Below, piece by piece: positions 1 to 5,954 of a stretch of DNA of 33,112 nt; positions within the stretch are counted from its first letter, which is position 1; every line of letters starts with the position of its first letter. A program made the translations under genes and the position numbers. Location of the stretch: positions 1-33,112 of the forward strand of contig JAIQFL010000098.1 of assembly GCA_020073365.1 (NCBI GenBank), written 5' to 3'. The notes beneath the pieces are model-generated. The model was given only the letters and a program-made list of their open reading frames with translations, searched no databases and was not told where the DNA came from. This DNA comes from Terriglobia bacterium (GTDB lineage: Bacteria; Acidobacteriota; Terriglobia; Bryobacterales; Bryobacteraceae).

Positions 1-3
1 TGA

Positions 4-78
<75 letters not shown>

Positions 79-151
79 GATTTCGCCTCTTCAGACCTGC
101 TGTTCCCCGCGGATGGACTTTTTTCGGCCGGAACGCTAACGTAGTGGCAGG

Positions 152-226
152 GGCGCGGTACCCAAGTGGTAAGGGAGAGGTCTGCAAAACCTTTATGCGT
201 CGGTTCGATTCCGACCCGCGCCTCCA
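152..226 (+). tRNA. tRNA-Cys (anticodon GCA)
   Basis: Acceptor stem 152-158 pairs with 216-222, then T and an encoded CCA (224-226). The anticodon loop CTGCAAA places GCA at 184-186, and the T loop reads GTTCGATTC. Both tRNA genes are followed by the same bases GATTTC directly after the CCA. The 3' end of this gene is 142 bp from the end of a tyrosine integrase gene, the usual arrangement for a tRNA used as an attachment site, but no second copy of its 3' end was found in the window. Confidence 0.95.
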
Positions 227-330
227 GATTTCTCAACGCAGTAGCGTGCAGCGCTTGCACTTAGCTCGATTCCTTCCTTTGCGCTCGATTGCCCTCATTT
301 GTGTTCAAACGAGTCTGTTTTGACATCGGA

Positions 331-351
331 GTTGGCCCAAAGTTGGCCCAA
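331..351. repeat. Two 10-bp direct repeats beside the integrase
   Basis: GTTGGCCCAA occurs at 331-340 and again at 342-351, separated by one base. Each copy contains the interrupted palindrome TTGG-C-CCAA. It lies between tRNA-Cys and the integrase stop codon, where recombinase arm sites or an attachment core would be expected. That role is inference from position only. Confidence 0.5.
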
Positions 352-367
352 GAATTCCGGAGGCTCA

Positions 368-1462
368 TCAGTTCACTTTCTCGCTGGCGTGCTGCCAGTC
401 GAACTGCAGGTTCGCGGCCTGCGACTTTCGCATGGTTTCCGCGTAGGTGGCCATCGCCGCCTTCTTGTGTTCCTCGGTCGGGTGGACGTAACGCTGCACG
501 ATGCGAATGGAACTGTGACCGAGAATTGCGGCCAATGTGGCCAGGTCGATGCCGGCTTGCGCCATGCGCGTCGCGAAGGTGTGGCGCAGATCGTAGAGCA
601 CGAAGGCCAGCCCAGCTTTTTCGCACACTGCATTGTGAGCATTGTTCAATCGAGCAACATGCTCGCCGGCTTTGCGACTGGCGGGGAAAATCCAAGATGA
701 CTCAGCAGCCGTCATTCTGCGCGCGAGGATCTCCCGACTTTCCGGTGTCAGGTCCAGCGTGCGCCGCGCGGCGGTAGACTTCCCCCAGCGAATCTGCAGC
801 TGGCCGCGTTCCAGGTCGACGTCCGATGAGCCGAGGGTCAACGCCTCTTCCGGCCGCATGCCTTGGTTCAGCATCAATCGCCCCAAGTCGAAAAGATCGC
901 GGCGCCGTTCGGCGAAGCTGAAATATTTCTTCTCTTCCTCCGGAGTGAGCACGTGGATGCGGACCGCATCCCCCTCGGAAGGAATCTTGACGCGACGGAT
1001 AGGGTTGTCGCGCGTCCAGTTCTGCTGCATGGCATATTTGAAAAAGGTGCTGAGCGCATGCAGATCGTGGCGCAGCGTGATGTCGCGAACCTTGTGTTCG
1101 TTCACGCGCCAAGTTTTGTAGGCTTCAATCCTGCCTTCGTCGATCGCGCTGACCGGCTGCCGGGCGAAGAACACAATCGCGCTGGCCAGGCTGACTCTAA
1201 TCCGCCGGCTGCTGTTGGGATGGTCGCGGTAATTGGCCAGGGTCCACTCGAAGAACTCCTTCGCGGCCGTGTTGAATTCCCGGACAGCAACACGTTTGGT
1301 GGGCGCATGGCCCTCAAGGAGTGCTGTCCGGTGTTCGATTTCCTTGCGCAGGGCCGCGCTCTCGTTTCGTTGTGTGGCGGCCAAGCTTGTGCTTCCCGCG
1401 TAGTTGCGTCCGTCCAGCTGAAAGCGGTAATGCCACTTCCCGTTCTTGTTGCGCAGTGCCAT
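368..1462 (-). CDS. Tyrosine-type site-specific integrase
   Basis: A 364-residue phage/island integrase of normal length. It would cut and rejoin DNA between an element and its chromosomal attachment site. The N-terminal 170 residues hold the arm-binding and core-binding (SAM-like) parts; the catalytic domain follows. The catalytic set is visible: Arg203 (in GMRPEEAL), Lys228, Arg293 (in YDLRHTFATRM), His316 (in LGHSS) and the nucleophile Tyr325 (in VQRYVHP). The first residue of the box II HxxR is Tyr290 instead of His, a common variant. The start is ATG at 1462 with AAGGTG seven bases upstream, placed inside the preceding gene. It ends 142 bp from the tRNA-Cys 3' end and reads toward it, which fits a tRNA-integrated element. 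The catalytic residues look intact. Confidence 0.93.
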   Translation of the reverse strand: MALRNKNGKWHYRFQLDGRNYAGSTSLAATQRNESAALRKEIEHRTALLEGHAPTKRVAVREFNTAAKEFFEWTLANYRDHPNSSRRIRVSLASAIVFFARQPVSAIDEGRIEAYKTWRVNEHKVRDITLRHDLHALSTFFKYAMQQNWTRDNPIRRVKIPSEGDAVRIHVLTPEEEKKYFSFAERRRDLFDLGRLMLNQGMRPEEALTLGSSDVDLERGQLQIRWGKSTAARRTLDLTPESREILARRMTAAESSWIFPASRKAGEHVARLNNAHNAVCEKAGLAFVLYDLRHTFATRMAQAGIDLATLAAILGHSSIRIVQRYVHPTEEHKKAAMATYAETMRKSQAANLQFDWQHASEKVN

Positions 1463-1718
1463 CGGTCACCTTCTGCAGCTTGGCTGCGAGCCACGCGTTG
1501 ACGCGTTCTTTCGGGTACCAGATTTTTCTTCCGACCTTCAGGAATGGCGGTCCAACGTGCAGACAGCGCCAAGTCGCCAACGTCGCCGGCGAGATTTCCA
1601 GGTTCGAAGCCAACTCCTCGGGAGAGAGCAGCGTCTCTCTGAGGGTCAACTCCGAATCTGCCGCGCCGATCCTATCAGCAACGTCAAGCGCCGGGCTGTG
1701 ATCTCGCGACAAACTCAT
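1314..1718 (-). CDS. Excisionase-like helix-turn-helix DNA-binding protein
   Basis: A 134-residue reading frame. Residues about 30-85 form a typical excisionase/AlpA-like winged helix-turn-helix: LLSPEELASNLEISPATLATW, then GPPFLKVGRKIWYPKERVNAWL. Proteins of this type bind attachment sites and direct the partner integrase toward excision. The frame overlaps the integrase start by 149 bp. The last roughly 50 residues lie over integrase codons and look low in information, so the functional part may end earlier. The start is ATG at 1718 with only a weak GGGAAA upstream. The pairing with the integrase gene supports the role; direction control is inferred from the family. Confidence 0.75.
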   Translation of the reverse strand: MSLSRDHSPALDVADRIGAADSELTLRETLLSPEELASNLEISPATLATWRCLHVGPPFLKVGRKIWYPKERVNAWLAAKLQKVTDGTAQQEREVALPLSAGRTQLRGKHKLGRHTTKRERGPAQGNRTPDSTP

Positions 1719-1739
1719 GACAGCATTTCCCGATGTGGG

Positions 1740-2450
1740 CTACGCTTGCTTCTCGTACTGCCCGTTCCTTTGTGCTTCCAGATGCTGTTCGACGCGCTGA
1801 CACTCCGCGCGTTCCATGGGCTTGCGTTGCTGGATCTGGTCGATGGGCACGGGCGCCAGGCCGAGCTGCGCTGCCAGTTCTGCGGTGGTGGGGATGATGG
1901 GCGCCGCCTCATATCGTTTGCGGGGAACGCTGAGGCCCATCTTGCCTTTCCCCGACCAGCAGAGTGGCGCCGCATCCAGCTCCGCCAGTTTCTGTTTTAT
2001 CCAGGCCGCGGTCTCGGCATTCGCTACCACCGTGCAGGGTTTGTGCGGACGCAGATTGCAATCGCAGCGCGCCACACGCCGGCCGCCATGCTCATCCACG
2101 GGGCCATGCTTCCAGCCGGATCCACTGCAATCCGCACAATGGGGATCGTGCACGGCGCGCGGCTTGGCGACGTCGGGCACGGGTGGGAGACATTCCCGTA
2201 CCTCGGCGGCCGAGGCTAGAAATTTGTTCCAGGTCCAGGCCTTGCGCATGCCGGCATAGACGCGAGAGATCCCGCACTCGTGGACGAGTTCCGCCATGTC
2301 CAGCACCCAGTATTCCTGATCTGCCGGGCTCAGCTTCTCCCATTGCGCGCGGCGGTGGGCCACGGCCGCGTTGAGCAGTTCCTTGAAGCTGACTATCTCA
2401 GCCGCCGATAAGCCGATCGAGCGGAGTTGTTCGTCGAGTGTTCCCTGCAT
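1740..2450 (-). CDS. Uncharacterised island protein with Cys-rich centre
   Basis: A 236-residue protein that I do not recognise. The N-terminal half is helical (SIGLSAAEIVSFKELLNAAV, then a WEKLSPADQEYWVLDM stretch). The middle carries Cys/His residues that could form a zinc ribbon (HCADCSGSGWKHG, then VARCDC). The C-terminal part is charged. The start is ATG at 2450 with GGAGG about 10 bases upstream. Its start overlaps the end of the next gene upstream by 53 bp, so the two are probably translated together. Position between an excisionase-like gene and another unknown suggests an element-borne replication or regulatory accessory, but that is inference. Confidence 0.7.
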   Translation of the reverse strand: MQGTLDEQLRSIGLSAAEIVSFKELLNAAVAHRRAQWEKLSPADQEYWVLDMAELVHECGISRVYAGMRKAWTWNKFLASAAEVRECLPPVPDVAKPRAVHDPHCADCSGSGWKHGPVDEHGGRRVARCDCNLRPHKPCTVVANAETAAWIKQKLAELDAAPLCWSGKGKMGLSVPRKRYEAAPIIPTTAELAAQLGLAPVPIDQIQQRKPMERAECQRVEQHLEAQRNGQYEKQA

Positions 2451-2931
2451 TTTTTGCGGCCTCCGTTCTTGGGCGCGGTTCTTTCACACACTCACTCAGG
2501 TTTTGGTTTTGGTTCTTAGAACCAACATCAGTAAGTGAGTGAGTGTGAGCAGCGCGCGCGCGCTTCGCACGCCACTCTCGGAGCTGCTCGGTTTGTTGGT
2601 GGATGAGGTCCAGGAGCGGCGGAAAATAGAGCCATTCGATTCCGTCCACCTCTCGGCTCTTGAAGCGTGCCAGCACGCCCGACTTGTGGCTTTCCCAAAA
2701 GTCGGCGCGCCTCGCACCTGCAAGCTGCCAGAGGTTCGATGAATTACGCAGATAGCCCTGCATTTCGGACGCAGCGGAAGTGAAGACGAGTCGGAAAAAC
2801 CAACCGGCTTCATAGTCGGGCAGGCCGCCGGCCCAAGCTACAAGGTCGGCGATGGGGATGCGGAGTTCGGGAAGCCGCGGCGCCGGCGACGTTGGTGTTG
2901 ACGCGCTCGAATTGTCCCGGCTATGCTGCAA
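2398..2931 (-). CDS. Uncharacterised island protein, possibly replication-related
   Basis: A 177-residue protein, first gene of the minus-strand island cluster. Residues about 20-110 read like the small helical N-terminal domains found in phage replication proteins: IPIADLVAWAGGLPDYEAGW, a central LWQLAGARRADFWESH and a LARFKSREVDGIEWLYF region. A basic, Lys/Arg/Gln-rich tail follows. No catalytic motif is visible. The start is probably TTG at 2931 with GGAG about 10 bases upstream. A GTGAGTGAGTGTGAG microsatellite and a run of GC dinucleotides (about 2531-2565) lie inside the gene. The replication link is only a resemblance in layout. Confidence 0.6.
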   Translation of the reverse strand: MQHSRDNSSASTPTSPAPRLPELRIPIADLVAWAGGLPDYEAGWFFRLVFTSAASEMQGYLRNSSNLWQLAGARRADFWESHKSGVLARFKSREVDGIEWLYFPPLLDLIHQQTEQLREWRAKRARAAHTHSLTDVGSKNQNQNLSECVKEPRPRTEAAKNAGNTRRTTPLDRLIGG

Positions 2932-3030
2932 CTGTCTCGGCTCCGTTTTGAGCGCCCCGCGGGTTGCATCCGTTGGGGCGTTCGTGTTTCAGGAACCGAG
3001 AGTAGGGGCAGTGAACGAGGAGAGGCCCCA

Positions 3031-3074
3031 AAAGTTACTGACCGATCCTCTGGAAACCTGTGGAAAGTTACTGA
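3031..3074. repeat. 11-bp direct repeat in the island leader
   Basis: AAAGTTACTGA occurs at 3031-3041 and 3064-3074, 33 bp apart in the same orientation (about three helical turns). It sits upstream of the first island gene and just before a strong hairpin. Such spacing can mark protein-binding sites. No other copy was noticed. Confidence 0.4.
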
Positions 3075-3082
3075 AAAACTCT

Positions 3083-3107
3083 AAACCCCGCGCTGGACGC
3101 GGGGTTT
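3083..3107. terminator. Strong hairpin, probable factor-independent terminator
   Basis: AAACCCCGCG (3083-3092) pairs perfectly with CGCGGGGTTT (3098-3107) around a 5-base loop. On the plus strand it is followed by ATTTTG. On the minus strand it is followed by AGAGTTTTTC, a better U-tract. It lies a few bases after the last stop codon of the sigma/anti-sigma locus (3114), so termination of that minus-strand transcript before the island genes is the likely job. Confidence 0.8.
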
Positions 3108-3113
3108 ATTTTG

Positions 3114-3332
3114 TCAAAAGAGACTGGACTGAGCGGCGATTTTCGACCCAAGGGGATTGACGACCTTTTTCTCGGTTGGGATTTTGCCCGGCCGATTGAC
3201 CCAGGTGCGGACGTTGGAGACGAGGGTTATCGCAGGCCTCGACTTGCTGAGGGCGCTTTTCCAGTCCTCGCCGTAAGGGCACGTCAGAATCCGCGAGGCG
3301 TCCAGGCGCCGCCCCAGTTCAGCGTTGCTCAT
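3114..3332 (-). CDS. Displaced C-terminal coding part of the anti-sigma factor, or a small coupled gene
   Basis: From ATG at 3332 this frame encodes 72 residues (begins MSNAELGRRLDASRIL). Its ATG overlaps the anti-sigma stop codon as ATGA. However, the same frame already has good coding character upstream of that ATG, with GC-rich third positions through a DWDEKPIEWRIIGTELL segment back to about 3420. The simpler reading is therefore that this is the periplasmic C-terminal part of the anti-sigma factor, put out of frame by a one-base loss near 3395-3430. I do not recognise the domain. A separate, translationally coupled small protein is the alternative; no good ribosome binding site precedes 3332. 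Confidence 0.5.
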   Translation of the reverse strand: MSNAELGRRLDASRILTCPYGEDWKSALSKSRPAITLVSNVRTWVNRPGKIPTEKKVVNPLGSKIAAQSSLF

Positions 3333-3739
3333 ATAGTTTTCTTGGGAGAGGAGTTCGGTACCGATGATGCGCCACTCGATCGGCTTCTCGTCCCAGTCTG
3401 CCGGCCGGTTACCACCGGTCCAGGCCTGATCGCCAACATCATCACCAGCAGAGCCACGGCAACCGCCGCCAACCCAAAGACCCATCCGCGCCGCCAGAAC
3501 GGACGGCGTTGGCGCTCCAGTTCCGCCAGAACCCGCGCCCGTACCGCGGCGAAGTGCGCCGGCGGCAGAGGCTCCCGATGCGATTCCTGGAGCAACTCCA
3601 GCCCTTCCTTCAGCCCGCTGGAGAACAACTGGCAACCGGCACACTCACCCAGATGCCGTTCCACCTGCGTGGCCTCCGCCGCGGACAAGTCGCCCCCCAC
3701 ATAGAGGGCGAGCCGTTCCTCCCAATCCTTGCAGTTCAT
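3329..3739 (-). CDS. Anti-sigma factor with zinc-finger (zf-HC2) domain and one membrane helix
   Basis: A 136-residue readable frame. The N-terminus carries the anti-sigma zinc-binding pattern: Cys3 and His29-x3-Cys33-x2-Cys36 (ERHLGECAGC). A single membrane helix covers about residues 86-104. Such proteins hold an ECF sigma factor at the membrane until a signal releases it. Its ATG overlaps the sigma stop codon (ATGA, 3736-3739), which supports a co-translated sigma/anti-sigma pair. After the membrane helix the frame becomes low in information (GRQTGTRSRSSGASS) while the neighbouring frame becomes clearly coding. The real protein is therefore probably about 200 residues, with a frameshift between 3395 and 3430. 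Whether the shift is biological or an assembly error cannot be told here. Confidence 0.85.
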   Translation of the reverse strand: MNCKDWEERLALYVGGDLSAAEATQVERHLGECAGCQLFSSGLKEGLELLQESHREPLPPAHFAAVRARVLAELERQRRPFWRRGWVFGLAAVAVALLVMMLAIRPGPVVTGRQTGTRSRSSGASSVPNSSPKKTI

Positions 3740-4326
3740 ATGCGCCTCCGGAAGTAGCGCTCCACAAATCCTTTCACCTTCACCCGGGCCTTGGAGATCT
3801 GCGACCGCACGGTGGCTTCGGAGGATCCCAAGACTCGCGCCACCTCTCCCGTCGAGAGCCCTTCCAGGTCGCGCAACACCAGGGCCTCCCGCTCTTTTTC
3901 GGAAAGCATCCGCAGGCTCAGACGAAGCACGCGGCGCCTCTCTTCGGCGGCACTCCGTTGCTGTGGATCGGCCTCCCCGGAGGCCACCTCTCCGGCATCC
4001 TCGATCGGTACCGATGCCGGCCGGCGCCGCCGCAAGTCATGGCAGGCGTTAACCGTTACACGGTACAGCCACCCCGAAAAGGTGGCCGACGCTTCCACCT
4101 TGCCCAAATTGCGATAGAGCTTCAGGAAGACTTCCTGGGAAGCGTCCTCGGCATCCTCCATGCTGCCCAACAGGCGCAGCGCCGTCACCAGCACCATGCG
4201 CTCGTACTGCCGCATGAGCTGTTCGAAGGCGGCCAAATCGCCGGCCTTGGCTGCCCCGATGGCGCTGGAGCGGTCTTCGGGGCCGTCCATGGGACCAACT
4301 GTTGCCAGGAACGTCAGGGTGGTCAT
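3736..4326 (-). CDS. ECF-type RNA polymerase sigma factor
   Basis: A 196-residue sigma-70 family protein of the extracytoplasmic-function group, which directs RNA polymerase to a small set of promoters in response to envelope signals. Region 2 is clear (DLAAFEQLMRQYERMV through EDASQEVFLKLYRNL and FSGWLYRVTVNACHDLRR). Region 4 is also clear (LSEKEREALVLRDLEGLSTG, then VARVLGSSEATVRSQISKAR with a helix-turn-helix). Region 3 and region 1.1 are absent, as expected. The start is ATG at 4326 with AAGGA touching it; an ATG at 4290 is an alternative. The neighbour downstream overlaps by four bases and is its zinc-binding anti-sigma factor. The pair may respond to products of the adjacent minus-strand genes, but this is inference. 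Confidence 0.93.
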   Translation of the reverse strand: MTTLTFLATVGPMDGPEDRSSAIGAAKAGDLAAFEQLMRQYERMVLVTALRLLGSMEDAEDASQEVFLKLYRNLGKVEASATFSGWLYRVTVNACHDLRRRRPASVPIEDAGEVASGEADPQQRSAAEERRRVLRLSLRMLSEKEREALVLRDLEGLSTGEVARVLGSSEATVRSQISKARVKVKGFVERYFRRRI

Positions 4327-4387
4327 TCCTTTCTATAGAGAACAACTCCTGAAGCTCGCGAAACGTGTATGGGATTTTTGGAGGCTT

Positions 4388-4422
4388 GGTGGGACAGGCG
4401 GTTTCGCCTGTAAAAACCGCCT
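4388..4422. repeat. Repeat element with two mutually exclusive hairpins
   Basis: Starts with GGTGGGACAGGCG, a 13-base word also found (reversed) at 29904-29916. ACAGGCG (4394-4400) can pair with CGCCTGT (4405-4411). Alternatively AGGCGGTTT (4396-4404) can pair perfectly with AAACCGCCT (4414-4422). The element lies 62-96 bases upstream of the sigma factor start and downstream of the caspase-like gene. The rest of 4327-4542 holds nothing I recognise. Confidence 0.65.
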
Positions 4423-4542
4423 CTGGCCGGCCGGCGTTCAACCAACCGCAGCATCCAAATGGGTCTCGCCGAATCTGGGGTGTGGAATGGGCTTGTCGGG
4501 CTCTGCTGACCGGTACCCTGGCAGCGCCACTTCGGACCAATC

Positions 4543-5185
4543 CTACCGGGTTGTGCGGGATGAGGAGGTCACGGCACCGATATCAGCGGCCATGCGATTG
4601 GGAGGGGCCGCGGTGGGTCCGGGAATGTTGGGCCACTGGCCGAGGTTTTGGACCCTTCCGCCACGCGCCCGCCACACATCGCCGCGGAGGTGTCCGAGCA
4701 CAGTGAACTGATAGCCGGTCGCCCCCTGCACGGCTATGCCGCCCAGGGCCTTGGACACCGCCATAAGAAGATTGCGGCCCTTCACCCCATCGGCTACCTC
4801 GCATCCACCCAATGTCACGACGGCGTTCGGACTGAACAATGGGACGAGCGCAGGCAGCACCGATGCGGCGACGCCGCCCAAGGTTCCGCCGCCGGCGCGC
4901 AGACACTTTGTCCCGGTCAGATCGCTGCCGGAGCCAATGCCGACGGATTTGATCGCCTGGGGCGCCATGGCCTCCAATGAAAAGGCAGTCGATCGCGCCG
5001 ATGCCGGGCGCGTGCATTTGTGGATTAAAAATACCCATGGCCCGCGACCACAGTTTGGCCACCATTTCCGGTACGCTCTTGACGTAGATCGGGTCATCGG
5101 CGCCGGCAATTCCGGCCAACCGGTAAAACGGTGCGCTGGTAATCAACTCACCGGGCGCATCTTCGACAACTAACAGGCCTGCCAT
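4543..5185 (-). pseudogene. Caspase-fold-like (DUF4347-like) protein, broken by one frameshift
   Basis: The first frame, from ATG at 5185 with AGGAAGGA upstream, gives about 77 good residues ending DCLFIGGHGAPG. Coding then continues in another frame (IKSVGIGSGSDLTGTK) to the stop at 4543, total about 213 residues. The pattern hydrophobic strand-GGHG (His codon 4966-4968), then SGSDLTGTK, then VVTLGGCEV (Cys codon 4801-4803) matches the His-Cys dyad layout of caspase-like folds and of DUF4347-type domains. Removing one base from the run at 4959-4962 restores a single frame. It follows an unknown 199-residue gene by 18 bp and is probably co-transcribed with it. It has no signal peptide. Peptidase activity is unproven, and the break may be an assembly error or true inactivation. 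Confidence 0.65.
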
Positions 5186-5203
5186 AATGTCCTTCCTCTG
5201 CCT

Positions 5204-5803
5204 TCATCTGTTTTGTGCCGCGGCCTTCTGCTCGGCAGCCTTCTGCTCCGCGGCCTTGAATGCTGCTACGAGGTTGGGCTCGCGCGCGCCCGCAGGCGCG
5301 GGGGTGCCATCCGCCGAGAGGGTGATGATGCCGGAGTTGTCATTCAATCCACGGTTGCCGAACCGGCCCTCCAGGTGTTGCTCGTCTACGGAGACGAAGT
5401 ACCCTTTTCCGCTGCCCGTCAGAAACGTCCAGTCGTAATCGATGCGAGCCCCTGTAATCACCTTACCCATATAGACAGCGTCGATGATCGACTTGTAAGT
5501 CGGCCGTGACTCGGAAGGCAAGTTCTGGACCGAAGACACTTCCCCGTCCGGATCCGTCCTGTAAGTGATCTGGCCATTGAGCAGCTGGAATGTCTGCGGC
5601 CCCATGCCTCGGAAGCTAAAACTGAAAGTACCATTCACCGTGGTCCCGTTCTTTACCTGTAACAACGCGGTCATCGGCTGCGGTTTGGCCCCCGGCCCCA
5701 TGGACGTGACAAATTGTCCTTGCCAACGGAGTTGCGTAGTCTGCAACTCTACCGGTGAGTCAACTACCGGCCGGCGATGATGCATTCCCGAGATGTTCCG
5801 CAT
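5204..5803 (-). CDS. Uncharacterised 199-residue protein
   Basis: Not recognised. The start is ATG at 5803 because GGGAGG lies at the right distance before it; longer upstream frames lack coding character. The first 15 residues are His/Arg-rich (NISGMHHRRP). The core (residues about 20-165) alternates polar and hydrophobic residues with many Gly, Asn and Thr, as in beta-sandwich proteins (TVNGTFSFSFRGMGPQTFQL, then LTGSGKGYFVSVDEQHLEGR). The C-terminus is a short Ala/Glu/Lys/Gln repeat (AAEQKAAEQKAAAQ), probably helical. No signal peptide or membrane segment is seen. The next gene, the caspase-like frame, starts 18 bp downstream, so the two form an operon, possibly a functional pair. Confidence 0.72.
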   Translation of the reverse strand: MRNISGMHHRRPVVDSPVELQTTQLRWQGQFVTSMGPGAKPQPMTALLQVKNGTTVNGTFSFSFRGMGPQTFQLLNGQITYRTDPDGEVSSVQNLPSESRPTYKSIIDAVYMGKVITGARIDYDWTFLTGSGKGYFVSVDEQHLEGRFGNRGLNDNSGIITLSADGTPAPAGAREPNLVAAFKAAEQKAAEQKAAAQNR

Positions 5804-5954
5804 GAATCCTCCCATTCGGAAAATCCAAACCTCACCGGATTTATACGAGAGATCCCGCGAGATCGGTTTGGGAGAATCATGAGGGAATGGTACTGGACTG
5901 CGGAGGCGGGGGCGGCCGCAACGAGCCGAATCCGCCCTTTTACGCGTATGCGTG

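Noticed and set aside
2635..2644. TTCGATTCCG matching part of the tRNA-Cys T arm (204-213), considered as an att site
   Set aside because: Only 10 bases match, it lies inside a coding region and does not extend to the tRNA 3' end.
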